Shown one piece after another: positions 1 through 9,003 of a stretch of DNA of 27,088 nucleotides. How positions within the stretch are numbered: position 1 is the first letter of the stretch; each line of letters opens with the position of its first letter. The DNA comes from Pseudomonadota bacterium (lineage in GTDB: Bacteria > Pseudomonadota > Alphaproteobacteria > Rhizobiales > Xanthobacteraceae): positions 1-27,088 of the forward strand of contig JAEYAU010000100.1 of the NCBI GenBank assembly GCA_023404705.1. The letters are read 5' to 3'. Under the pieces are notes generated by a model. That model saw only the letters and a program-made list of their open reading frames with translations, made no database searches and had not been told where the DNA came from. A program made the translations under genes and the position numbers.

Positions 1-2
1 CC

Positions 3-1385
<1,383 letters not shown>

Positions 1386-1413
1386 GCCAGGGCGCAGTCG
1401 CGGAACTGATCAC

Positions 1414-1439
1414 GGCGGGCCGAGAGGTCCGCCGTTTTC
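1414..1439 (+). terminator. Rho-independent terminator of rpoD
   Basis: An 8-base arm at 1414-1421 and its partner at 1426-1433 form a GC-rich stem with one G-T pair around the loop GAGA. It is followed by GTTTTCG. It lies 29 bases after the rpoD stop and ahead of the next gene. Confidence 0.75.
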
Positions 1440-1527
1440 GTTTGGGCCGAGGCGGCGCAGCGGCCAAATGTGCGGCTTGCGATCCGGCATGGAACCGGCT
1501 CTCATCCACAGGTTGCGAGGGTGAGCC

Positions 1528-4101
1528 GTGGCAGACGTTGAACTCACTGGACCGGAGAATCTGGCCGGCTGGCTGAAGGACAAGCCGCCAGACTGGGGGC
1601 GGGCAATCGCGTTGCGTGCAGCATTGCGTGTGCTGCCGCTTTGCCTCGACATCATGCGGCTCGAGAGTGTCTCGCCGGAACAGCAGAAGGCGTCGGTGCT
1701 CCACGCGTTCCGTGCGGCGTTCGTTTACTGGGCCGGGCAGGTTCACGCGATCCGACTAGACTCAAAGGTCGCGGATCGGCTGAACGCGGCTTGTGAGGAC
1801 GCGGCACGCGCCAGTGCAGATGTAGCGCATCTAAAGCTACCCGATAGTCAGGCTCGCGCCGCCCGAGGAGCGGCGGCGGCTGTCTCTGCCGCCGTTTTCG
1901 CGGGAATCAACAAGGGGCCCCCGCAAGTAACTCCGCCAGTAAATGTCGAAGAAGCAATCAATGTCGCTCTTTCGGCTGCCTCGGAGGTCGATGAAAAAGC
2001 CTTTTCGCAGCTCTGGACCAGCATTGTCGCAGATTCCCGCGCGATGGAGTCAGAACCGAGCGTAAATGTACTCGGTCAGGCGCTCTGGTTGGTCGACGTG
2101 CGCGGCGACACGAAGCTTATAGCGAATTTTCCGATCTGGGCCCGGATTCCGTTCGACCGCTTTGATGGGCTTTCCGCGGTGAAGGAGGGCGCGTGGGGCT
2201 TTTGGCTTGCATGGTATCGCGCCATTATTCCCAACACACGGAACACTGCACCGCGCAGTCTTTTTGGGTGGCAGATTGATATTGAAATCGCGACTCTTCC
2301 GAACAGATTCTGGGCACGCGATCCCGATCTCGTCGTCGGTGATCTCGCGAGGCTTGTGACTGAGCCGAAGACCGAGGCCCAGATCAAATTTGAGAACTTT
2401 GATCCGCCGCCGCAGTCAGCTGCCCAATCGCAGCCATCCACGCCGCCTCCGCCTCGCCCGATCCTCGAAGCCGTCGAGCCGCAGGCCGACGAGCCGACCG
2501 CGGCGGATCAGCTCGGGCGCCGGCCGTTTGCGCAAGCGATCGTCGAGCGCATGGACAAGCTGCTCACCACGGGCGGACAGGTCGGCTTCGCGGTGCATCT
2601 GCATGCGCCGTGGGGCGCCGGCAAGACATCCGTGCTGAAGATGATGAAGGAGATCATGGTCGCGCATGGCCGGCGCGGTGCCGACGGCAAGACTGCGCCG
2701 CGCTGGGTCGTCGTCGACTTCAATGCCTGGGAGCACGAGCGCCGTAATCCGCCCTGGTGGCCGCTGGTCGAAGCCGTGAAGGCGGAATGCCTGAGGCATC
2801 TTTCCGGGAAGCCGGTGACGTGGCGCCGTTGCCTCAGCGCGAGTCTGACCCGGCTCAGAGCTCCGCACGCGCCGATCGAGGATCGTGCGGCTCTGCTCGA
2901 GGCGCGCTGGCTGTGGTGGAAGATGCGCGCCGACGCACTGCCCTATCTGCTCGCCATCCTGGTATTCGCGCTGTGCGGATGGCTGCTCTGGTATTTGGGC
3001 AATCCTCCCGACGGAAAGGTGCCGGCCTTCTTCGACTGGATCCTAAAGCTGTTCACCACCGCAACCGCGGCCTATGCGGCCTTCTACGGCGCCAGTCGCT
3101 TCGCACTGTTCGGATCCGACAACGCCGCGAAGCTCTATGAGGACAGCGCGAGCGATCCGCTGGCGCGGATCAAGAAGCTGTTCGGGACTATCGTCGACAA
3201 CACGAACGATCCCGTCTGCGTCTTCATCGACGATCTCGACCGCTGCCGCGCCGACTACGTCGCGGATCTGCTGGAGGGCGTGCAAACCTCGTTCCGGCAC
3301 GGCCGCGTGGTCTACGTGGTGGCGGCCGACCGTAACTGGATCAAGGCGAGCTTCGAGACGCGCTACGGGACGTTCTCCAGCGCGATCGGGAGCAGCGGGC
3401 AGCCACTCGGCTATCTGTTCCTGGAGAAGATCTTTCAGCTGTCGACGCCGGTGCCCGGAATGGGCAGCCGGACGCGGGGCGCTTATTGGGATCAGCTCGT
3501 GAAGGGGACGCCTCAAGCAGCGCCTGGGCAGCCGCCAGATCCAGTCGCAGGGGTGTCGAGCGCGGAATTCCAGCAGCGCGTCGACGCCAAGCGCGAAGAC
3601 CTGCGCCAGCAGCACGGCACCAACCTTACGGGCGCGCAGGCGGACGCGATCCTGGAGGCGAGCGACGATGCGGACCTGCGCGCAGCCGTCGTGCTCGAGC
3701 TCAACGTGTCGCGCGCCGCGGAGGCGGAAGCCGAGCATCTGCTGAGCCGCTTCGCCGATGCGGTGCCGGACAATCCGCGCGTGATGAAGCGTATCGTCAA
3801 TGCCTTCGCGATGCGCCAGGCGATCCGGCGGCTCGAGCGCAGCGAGTTGCCGTCCGAGGTGATCGCGCGCTGGACCATTTTGGAGCAGCGCTTTCCGGCG
3901 CTCGCCGATCTGCTGATCGAGAATCCGGAATGGACCGATTTGCTCGCAAGCCCTTCCGAGGGGGCCGGCACCGGCAACACGCCGGCGCCGCTGCAGCCCT
4001 ATATCGGCTCGAGGACCATCAAGGGCGTGATCGGCGAACCGGCCGAGAACGGGCTGACGGGCGAGCGCGTGCGGGACGTGACGAGGGGCTCGGCGAGCTG
4101 A
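1528..4101 (+). CDS. KAP-family P-loop NTPase with unusual N-terminal domain
   Basis: 857 residues from a GTG start preceded by a GAGG-type ribosome site. The C-terminal two thirds is a KAP NTPase of the STAND-like class: Walker A at residues 358-368 (APWGAGKTS, Lys366), two hydrophobic segments inserted at about 470-490 and 504-528, Walker B at 563-571 (VFIDDLD, Asp568/Asp569) followed by RC, and the late conserved NPRVMKRIVN block near 746-756. The two membrane segments between Walker A and B are typical of the family and tether it to the inner membrane. The N-terminal ~290 residues are not a domain I can name. They contain a WxxWY motif followed by an IEIATLP/FW/DLV pattern that I recall from rhizobial proteins of unknown function, then a proline-rich linker at about 295-315. 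The N-terminal part has visibly lower GC than the NTPase part. KAP proteins occur in some anti-phage and surface-signalling loci; a defence role here is inference only. Confidence 0.85.
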   Translation: MADVELTGPENLAGWLKDKPPDWGRAIALRAALRVLPLCLDIMRLESVSPEQQKASVLHAFRAAFVYWAGQVHAIRLDSKVADRLNAACEDAARASADVAHLKLPDSQARAARGAAAAVSAAVFAGINKGPPQVTPPVNVEEAINVALSAASEVDEKAFSQLWTSIVADSRAMESEPSVNVLGQALWLVDVRGDTKLIANFPIWARIPFDRFDGLSAVKEGAWGFWLAWYRAIIPNTRNTAPRSLFGWQIDIEIATLPNRFWARDPDLVVGDLARLVTEPKTEAQIKFENFDPPPQSAAQSQPSTPPPPRPILEAVEPQADEPTAADQLGRRPFAQAIVERMDKLLTTGGQVGFAVHLHAPWGAGKTSVLKMMKEIMVAHGRRGADGKTAPRWVVVDFNAWEHERRNPPWWPLVEAVKAECLRHLSGKPVTWRRCLSASLTRLRAPHAPIEDRAALLEARWLWWKMRADALPYLLAILVFALCGWLLWYLGNPPDGKVPAFFDWILKLFTTATAAYAAFYGASRFALFGSDNAAKLYEDSASDPLARIKKLFGTIVDNTNDPVCVFIDDLDRCRADYVADLLEGVQTSFRHGRVVYVVAADRNWIKASFETRYGTFSSAIGSSGQPLGYLFLEKIFQLSTPVPGMGSRTRGAYWDQLVKGTPQAAPGQPPDPVAGVSSAEFQQRVDAKREDLRQQHGTNLTGAQADAILEASDDADLRAAVVLELNVSRAAEAEAEHLLSRFADAVPDNPRVMKRIVNAFAMRQAIRRLERSELPSEVIARWTILEQRFPALADLLIENPEWTDLLASPSEGAGTGNTPAPLQPYIGSRTIKGVIGEPAENGLTGERVRDVTRGSAS

Positions 4102-4235
4102 CGAGCTGAATGCGTTGGGCGCGCCTCTGGCTCGTCGTTTTTCATGAGCATCTGTTCATCTGCGCCTGCGGCGCGGGGCCGCGCTTTGCGAGGGAGGTCG
4201 GCCGCGTTATCATGGCGCCGTTACGGGAGCTTTCC

Positions 4236-4325
4236 ATGCGCGGACTCTGGGTTTCCTTCGTGACGCTTGCGATCGTGCTGCTGCCGCTGATCGCGATGGC
4301 GCGGCCGCAGGACAATCTGCCCTAA
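4236..4325 (+). CDS. Possible 29-residue secreted or membrane peptide
   Basis: A short frame starts at ATG 4236, six bases after GGGAG at 4225-4229, and encodes MRGLWVSFVTLAIVLLPLIA followed by MARPQDNLP. One basic residue, a hydrophobic stretch and a short polar tail make it look like a signal peptide or single-span membrane peptide. In-frame starts upstream at 4212 and 4110 exist but are less well placed. It lies between the KAP NTPase and the convergent membrane-protein gene, ending 12 bases short of the latter's stop. No family is recognised, and such a short frame could be chance. Confidence 0.35.
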   Translation: MRGLWVSFVTLAIVLLPLIAMARPQDNLP

Positions 4326-4337
4326 CTCGGGGCGGCC

Positions 4338-6230
4338 TCAGCAGCTCAGCCCACCAAAAGCGAGAGTGCCCTGCACCCGCTGCAGCCGGCGCTGCAGGAT
4401 GACGGTCATTTCGGTCGCCGCCATCCGTTCTCGTTTGGCCGCCCAGGCTTCCTGATCTTCCCACGGGGTGGGTGGCATGCCGGCAGGCTTGCTGTCTGGG
4501 CCGCGCATCCGCTGGATGACCGGCGCATAGGCCGCGATCGCCTCCCCCAAGTATTTCTGCGCCTTGCACAGATGCGTGCGTCGTTCGTCGCGCCGCTCCT
4601 CGCGCAGTGCGAGCTCGAGCTGCACCGTTGCAGCGGTGTCGAGGAAGGAGGCCCGGGATGACCTCGCATTGTCATCTTCGTCGACCGATGCGTCCTTGCG
4701 CAGGCACGACATGTTGACCTTGGTGATCTCCTCGGCGAGGCGAAGCATCAGCGAGTCGCGCTGCTCCAGGCGTGCCAGCTCCAGGTTCTGGCTGAGGTGG
4801 TAGGCGAGGTTGTTCTTCGCGGACAGATAGGCCGCCATGAAGATCTTGAAATTGCGCGAGAGGTCCTGGGCGCACTCGACGGTCGACCAGCGCGAGTCGG
4901 GATCGCTTTCGTCGAGCTGCTTGCGTTGCCCGCGCCAGGACTTGACGTTCGCCGGGAAAGTATTGCTGAGAAGGCTGTCGGCCTGCTCGATCACATCCTT
5001 GTATTTCTCGAGGGCGAGATGAATCCTGTCGGCCTCGGGATTGTCGCGCGTCAGGAGCTGCGCCGCATAGTAGCGCGCGCGATAGAGCCCGATCTGCCGG
5101 AACGAATCCGCATCTATCGGCCCGTTGAAGGCGATCCAGCGGTCGATGTCGCGGACCGCGGAGTCGAGCTCCCCGGCCGCATAGAGCAGCACCGACGAGA
5201 GCAGGACGCCATAGGGAAGTTGCTGATTGAGTGCAATCGCGGGCCGCGTCGAGCCCAGCGAGCGGTCGAGAAAGGCGCCGGCCTTGTCGCGCTCCTCCTC
5301 GCAAGTCGGGTCCGGTTTTGCCCCAGCCGCCGGCGGCTTGAAAAAGCCTGCGGCGCGCAACTGATGGTCCGTGACGCAGACGTCGCTCCAGATCTTCTTG
5401 ATGCGGGTTGCGAGCATGCGGACGGGGTCGGCATTCCCGTCCATCTTGCGATGCTTCAGGTAGCCATGGGTGAAGGCGCGGAAGTCGTTGACCAGGTCGC
5501 GATCGGTCACGAAACCGATGTCGTTGTAGCCTCGCACCGAGTGAATATCGCGCAGCCGCTTGCCGAGCGGTCCGATGACCTCCGTCGCAAAGTCCAGGTC
5601 ATCGCGATAGTCCTCGTCCGCGCCGGCGAGTCCCGTCTCGCTGCCATAGCCGCGGTCGCGCTTGATCATGCCGGGCAGGGTTTCCATGTAGAGCAGCGCA
5701 AAACTGACCCGGGTGGCACCGGTGGACTCGAACGTGCCGAGGCGCGAGCGGTCGGCCGGCGTCGTACCGCTCGGCGCGAGCGCCGCGAACTCGATGCCGC
5801 CGCCCGCGATGGTGATCTTCTGCAGCCGGGTGAACCAGCCGTAACGGTCCTCCGAGAGGATCGCCGCGACGAACAGCAGCGCGATCAGCATCGGGATCCA
5901 TGTCGCCGAGGCTTCGCCCCGCACCACGGGTGCAAGCGCCGCATAGATCCAGGCGCCGAAAACCATGCCGACGAGCGTCGGCACCACGATGGCTTTGGTG
6001 GCGCTGAACATGCCGAGGCCAGACCCCCTGAACTCGGCAAGCACGATGATCAGCAGCACGACGATGAGGGCGATGGCGGACCAGCGCAATGTCCAGACAG
6101 GCCAACGATAGGGCCTCGGGGGCGTGGGGACATAGGATCCCCTGACGCGCTCCTCCCAGATGGTCACATCCGTCCACAGGTAGGTCAGGACGGCCCCTGC
6201 GATCACTCCAATCAAGAGATAAAACATCAC
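4338..6230 (-). CDS. Unrecognised four-span membrane protein with large soluble C-terminal domain
   Basis: 630 residues. The N-terminus holds four predicted membrane segments at about residues 3-19, 50-66, 79-102 and 109-126. After these comes a ~500-residue hydrophilic region rich in Arg, Asp, Glu and Ala that looks largely helical. No catalytic motif or Walker box was seen. In the second half, aromatic/alanine-spaced stretches such as the one containing ALRE..R...LCKAQKYLGEAIAAYAPVI resemble TPR-like helix pairs, but I cannot assign a family. Several long open frames on the opposite strand are GC-driven shadows of this gene. It is convergent with the KAP NTPase gene and divergent from the hydrolase at 6390. 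A role together with the KAP protein is possible from position only. Confidence 0.8.
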   Translation of the reverse strand: MMFYLLIGVIAGAVLTYLWTDVTIWEERVRGSYVPTPPRPYRWPVWTLRWSAIALIVVLLIIVLAEFRGSGLGMFSATKAIVVPTLVGMVFGAWIYAALAPVVRGEASATWIPMLIALLFVAAILSEDRYGWFTRLQKITIAGGGIEFAALAPSGTTPADRSRLGTFESTGATRVSFALLYMETLPGMIKRDRGYGSETGLAGADEDYRDDLDFATEVIGPLGKRLRDIHSVRGYNDIGFVTDRDLVNDFRAFTHGYLKHRKMDGNADPVRMLATRIKKIWSDVCVTDHQLRAAGFFKPPAAGAKPDPTCEEERDKAGAFLDRSLGSTRPAIALNQQLPYGVLLSSVLLYAAGELDSAVRDIDRWIAFNGPIDADSFRQIGLYRARYYAAQLLTRDNPEADRIHLALEKYKDVIEQADSLLSNTFPANVKSWRGQRKQLDESDPDSRWSTVECAQDLSRNFKIFMAAYLSAKNNLAYHLSQNLELARLEQRDSLMLRLAEEITKVNMSCLRKDASVDEDDNARSSRASFLDTAATVQLELALREERRDERRTHLCKAQKYLGEAIAAYAPVIQRMRGPDSKPAGMPPTPWEDQEAWAAKRERMAATEMTVILQRRLQRVQGTLAFGGLSC

Positions 6231-6258
6231 GCCCCCCGGCGATGCCCCTCATGACTGT

Positions 6259-6294
6259 GTGCAATTCTGCTGCAATCTCGCCGGGAGTGCAATT
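6259..6294. repeat. Short direct repeats in divergent promoter region
   Basis: The octamer GTGCAATT occurs at 6259-6266 and 6287-6294, and its core TGCAAT occurs a third time at 6271-6276. They lie between the divergent membrane-protein and hydrolase genes. A regulator-binding role is conceivable; no known operator was recognised. Confidence 0.3.
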
Positions 6295-6389
6295 TGTAGT
6301 GCTGCGCCGTGCCTTGGGTCGAAGGCGCGGGGGACGCCGCAACGCCCAGGCCATTGAAGTCGGTCGGAGCAGCGCGCTACGAACGCGCC

Positions 6390-7259
6390 ATGATTGCGCG
6401 CCTCGCCCTCGCGCTCACGCTTCTGCTCGCCGCGCTGCCGGCCCGCGCGGCCGAGGACGTGGCCTTCGACGCGCCGGACGGGACGCGGCTCGTGGCGCGC
6501 CTGTTGCGTCCCGCCGGTGCCGGACCGCATCCCGCGATCGTCGCGTTGCACGGCTGCAGCGGGCTACGGACGTCGCACGGGTTCATCCGGCCGATCTACC
6601 GCGCCTGGGCCGCGGCGCTGGTGCGCGAGGGCTTCGTCGTGCTGCTGGTGGACAGCGGCAAGCCGCGCGGCATCGGGCCGGCCTGCGTCGAGAGCCCGGA
6701 GCGGCGCACGCTGCACATGGAGCGGCCGAAGGACGCCTATGCGGCGCTCGGCTTCTTGCAGGCGCAAGCCTATGTGAAGGCCGATCGTGTCGGCGTCATC
6801 GGCTGGTCGCAGGGCGGCGGCGCCGTGCTGAACGCGATCCCGGAAAAGAGCCTCGGCCGTCCTGCGCCGCCGCCGGCGCATGATTTCCGCGCGGCGGTCG
6901 CGCTCTATCCGGCGCTCTGCGGCGCGCGCGCCCAGGCGCGGCTGTGGCCCGACATGCCGCCGCGCAGCTGGACGACGCGCATTCCGCTGCTAGTGCTGTT
7001 CGGCGAAGCCGACAATTGGACGCCGCTGCCGCCGTGCCGCGACTTCATGGCGGAGGCCGCTGTGCGGGGCGCGCCGGTCGAGTTTTACGCTTATCCCGAC
7101 GCGTACCACGCCTTCGATGCGCCGGACGTGCCACGGCGCGAGTTGCCGGCCTATCGGACGCAGCAGGGCGTGGTGCCGATCATCGAGACTAACGAGGCGG
7201 CGCGGGCGGATGCGTTCGCGCGCGTGCCCGCCTTCTTCGCCAGGCATCTGAAGGAATGA
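6390..7259 (+). CDS. Secreted dienelactone-hydrolase-family alpha/beta hydrolase
   Basis: 289 residues from ATG 6390. This start was chosen over an in-frame start at 6309 because it begins directly with a signal peptide (MIARLALALTLLLAALPARA, cleavage probably after ARA), so the enzyme should act in the periplasm. The alpha/beta-hydrolase features are an oxyanion-type LHGCSG near residue 52-57, the nucleophile elbow GWSQGG with Ser140, acid Asp208 in FGEADNW, and His240 in DAYHAF. That order matches the DLH family (carboxymethylenebutenolidase-like). Here the nucleophile is Ser rather than the Cys of classical dienelactone hydrolase, which is common in broader esterase members. The substrate cannot be inferred. 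It stands alone: divergent from the membrane protein upstream and followed by a long non-coding stretch. Confidence 0.88.
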   Translation: MIARLALALTLLLAALPARAAEDVAFDAPDGTRLVARLLRPAGAGPHPAIVALHGCSGLRTSHGFIRPIYRAWAAALVREGFVVLLVDSGKPRGIGPACVESPERRTLHMERPKDAYAALGFLQAQAYVKADRVGVIGWSQGGGAVLNAIPEKSLGRPAPPPAHDFRAAVALYPALCGARAQARLWPDMPPRSWTTRIPLLVLFGEADNWTPLPPCRDFMAEAAVRGAPVEFYAYPDAYHAFDAPDVPRRELPAYRTQQGVVPIIETNEAARADAFARVPAFFARHLKE

Positions 7260-7278
7260 CGCGCGACGCGAAAAGTTC

Positions 7279-7307
7279 TTGATTTGTTCTCACAACCCTG
7301 ATATGCA
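7279..7307 (+). promoter_or_regulatory. Candidate sigma-70 promoter ahead of the structured intergenic region
   Basis: TTGATT at 7279-7284 and TATGCA at 7302-7307 are separated by exactly 17 bases, in the most AT-rich stretch of this gap. Transcription would start at about 7313, which is the first base of the 10-bp hairpin stem at 7313-7322/7355-7364. The -10 element is a weak match, so this is suggestive only. Confidence 0.45.
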
Positions 7308-7312
7308 GACTT

Positions 7313-7755
7313 CATCCTGCTCGCCAGGGGCATCGACCGGTGATGCGTTCGGTGGAGCAGGATGCGGTCCCGCGGGTCTGGGCTCATCACTCCGGCTCCC
7401 GGGCGTCCCGAATGCCGCCCCTTCGACACTACGGTCGTGAGGGCAGGCACGCCTGCTAGGTGGACGAGGGTTCGCCCTCGTTACAGAACGCGCTTCGGGG
7501 TCGTGACGTGTCTCGGCGCCAATCCTAACGGGGCCACGAGATGCGAGAACCGCAGTGGGGCGCCGAGAGGCGCGCGGGCTCCTTGCGCAAGGGGCTCGCC
7601 GGCAGCGGTCGCGCAACCGCTGCTTTGGCCGGCATCGCACCCGGCCTCGGCTCGCCGCGCAAGCGAGCAGCGCCGTCTCGGCGCCCCGCTCCCCTGATCA
7701 CTCGGTGGGAGCAAGCGATGTGCTCCGGGCACCCGGTGTCGGACTTATCCGAGAT
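7313..7755 (+). ncRNA. Candidate large structured non-coding RNA, family unknown
   Basis: The 570 bases between the hydrolase and the DUF1444 gene hold no convincing coding frame but many perfect inverted repeats. The main ones are: a 10-bp stem 7313-7322/7355-7364 capped by a 5-bp stem 7330-7334/7342-7346; 7443-7447/7452-7456; a 7-bp stem with a TTCG loop at 7464-7481; a 12-bp helix 7557-7568/7676-7687 enclosing a bulged 12-bp hairpin 7598-7609/7616-7633 and a 6-bp hairpin 7650-7655/7663-7668; a directly abutting 6-bp hairpin 7688-7693/7707-7712; and a 5-bp hairpin 7739-7743/7748-7752. The stable loop, the nested multibranch form and the preceding promoter suggest a transcribed RNA of about 440 nt. 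I checked by eye for RNase P RNA, tmRNA, SRP RNA and 6S hallmarks and did not find them. The strand is inferred from the promoter. It could instead be a long structured 5' leader of the DUF1444 gene. Confidence 0.5.
7511..7687 (+). promoter_or_regulatory. Mutually exclusive helices within the structured region
   Basis: The decamer TCTCGGCGCC occurs twice, at 7511-7520 and 7676-7685, flanking a single perfect complement GGCGCCGAGA at 7559-7568. The central element can pair with the upstream copy (10 bp) or with the downstream copy, where the match extends to 12 bp (7557-7568/7676-7687), but not with both. This is the geometry of a conformational switch. Whether it switches is unknown. Confidence 0.4.
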
Positions 7756-7828
7756 CGGCGATTGAACGTGCGCGGGTTGGAGACATCCGACCTGCGGGGG
7801 TGTTGCGGCGTGACATGGGGGGAACGTC

Positions 7829-8944
7829 ATGCGTCGTGTTCTTGTCGCGTTGATCCTGCTTGCAAGTCTTGTGAATGCGGCAGCCGCCGAGCTGCTGTCG
7901 CGCCGCGCCTTCGCCGAGAAAATGGCGACGGCCTTCCGCGCCGCCGACCCGAAGGTCGTCGTGCGCGCCGACGAGACCGAGATCGTGTTTCGCGCGGCGG
8001 ACGGGTCGCAACCGAACCTGACGATGCGCGAGGCCTATGATCTCTATGCGGCCCAACCGCACCGCCTCGACGAGATTATTCGGGGTTACGTCTCTGTGTC
8101 GCTGGACCTCCTCAAGACACCAGCCGGAATGCTGTCGCGCCATCAGTTTCTCGATCGGATCGCGGAGGCCTTCCGAGCCGCCGTGCCTGAGGCCACTGTC
8201 ATCGTTGCGAATGAGAACCAGATCGAGGTTCGCGGCCGAGATGGCATCTCGAGGGTGCTGTCAGTCGCGAACTTCTACGACGACTATCGCCGCGATCCTG
8301 CACGGCTGAACGATGTCGTCCGGAAGTTCGTCGAACCGGTCGCGGCTCGCGTGAAGGCGCAGCTGGCCGGTGCCGGCCAGCTCGATAAGAGCCGCATCGT
8401 CCCGGTGGTGCGCGACCGTCGGTGGCTCGAGGATCTCTCTCGCGACTTCCGGGCGCGCGGGGTCGCCGCGGACTTCGTGGTCGAGGATCTCAATAAGGAC
8501 CTCATCATTCTCTACGCGGAGGACCTGCCCGAGCGGACTCGCTTTCTCATGAGCTCGGAGAAGGCGGGTGATCCGAAGGAGCTTCGCGCGCTCGCGACAA
8601 AGAACCTGATGCGCCTTCTGCCCAAGGCGCGCATGGAAAACATCGGCGACGTCACCATCATCACGGCGGGCGGCGACTACGAGGCGAGCCTGCTGCTGCT
8701 TGACCATTTCTGGGCCGGCGGCAAGATCAACGGCCAGATCGAGGTGAAGGGCGACATCGTCGTCGCGATCCCGGCCAAGAACGTGCTGCTCGTGACGGGC
8801 TCGCGCAGTCGCAAGGGGCTCCAAACGCTGCGCGAGATTGCCGCCAAGGAGGTGAAGGGGCCGCATCCGATCACCGAGACGCTGTTCGTCTATCGCGACG
8901 GACGGTTCCAGAAGTTCGGCCGCACGAAAGCGAGCGACGAGTGA
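7829..8944 (+). CDS. Secreted DUF1444-family protein with duplicated N-terminal module
   Basis: 371 residues from ATG 7829, preceded by GGGGGGAA. A signal peptide (MRRVLVALILLASLVNAAAA) indicates export, unlike the cytoplasmic Firmicutes DUF1444/YtpQ proteins. The C-terminal ~190 residues carry the DUF1444 pattern: a central LRALATKNLMRLLP helix, then GGDYEASLLLLDHFW and VVAIPAKNVLLVTGS. The N-terminus holds two tandem copies of a ~70-residue module at about residues 21-88 and 98-167. Both begin (L/M)LSR..F...(M/I)A.AFRAA.P, run through a short beta-rich middle and end with a YD-containing helix. The function of the family is not known. It follows the candidate structured RNA, which may be its leader, and is followed at 59 bases by another small secreted protein. 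Confidence 0.82.
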   Translation: MRRVLVALILLASLVNAAAAELLSRRAFAEKMATAFRAADPKVVVRADETEIVFRAADGSQPNLTMREAYDLYAAQPHRLDEIIRGYVSVSLDLLKTPAGMLSRHQFLDRIAEAFRAAVPEATVIVANENQIEVRGRDGISRVLSVANFYDDYRRDPARLNDVVRKFVEPVAARVKAQLAGAGQLDKSRIVPVVRDRRWLEDLSRDFRARGVAADFVVEDLNKDLIILYAEDLPERTRFLMSSEKAGDPKELRALATKNLMRLLPKARMENIGDVTIITAGGDYEASLLLLDHFWAGGKINGQIEVKGDIVVAIPAKNVLLVTGSRSRKGLQTLREIAAKEVKGPHPITETLFVYRDGRFQKFGRTKASDE

Positions 8945-9003
8945 AACCGAGGGAGGGCCGGCTACGTAGCTGAGGACCGGAGCAGTTTGCAGGATCCGCG
9001 CCC

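Noticed and set aside
4797..6254. 485-residue plus-strand open frame opposite the membrane-protein gene
   Set aside because: It is the antisense of a gene with signal-like membrane helices and normal codon pattern; its own translation is charged low-complexity sequence with no family features. GC-rich DNA produces such shadows.
7313..7755. Identification of the structured gap as RNase P RNA, tmRNA, SRP RNA or 6S RNA
   Set aside because: The GAGGAAAGTCC-type core of RNase P, the tag-coding stretch of tmRNA, the SRP GGAA apical motif and a 6S-like central bulge were looked for on both strands and not found.
7362..7765. Short open frames of 74-161 codons inside the structured gap
   Set aside because: Arg/Pro/Ser-rich translations with no hydrophobic core, no ribosome sites, and interrupted by the inverted repeats; several overlap one another in different frames and strands.
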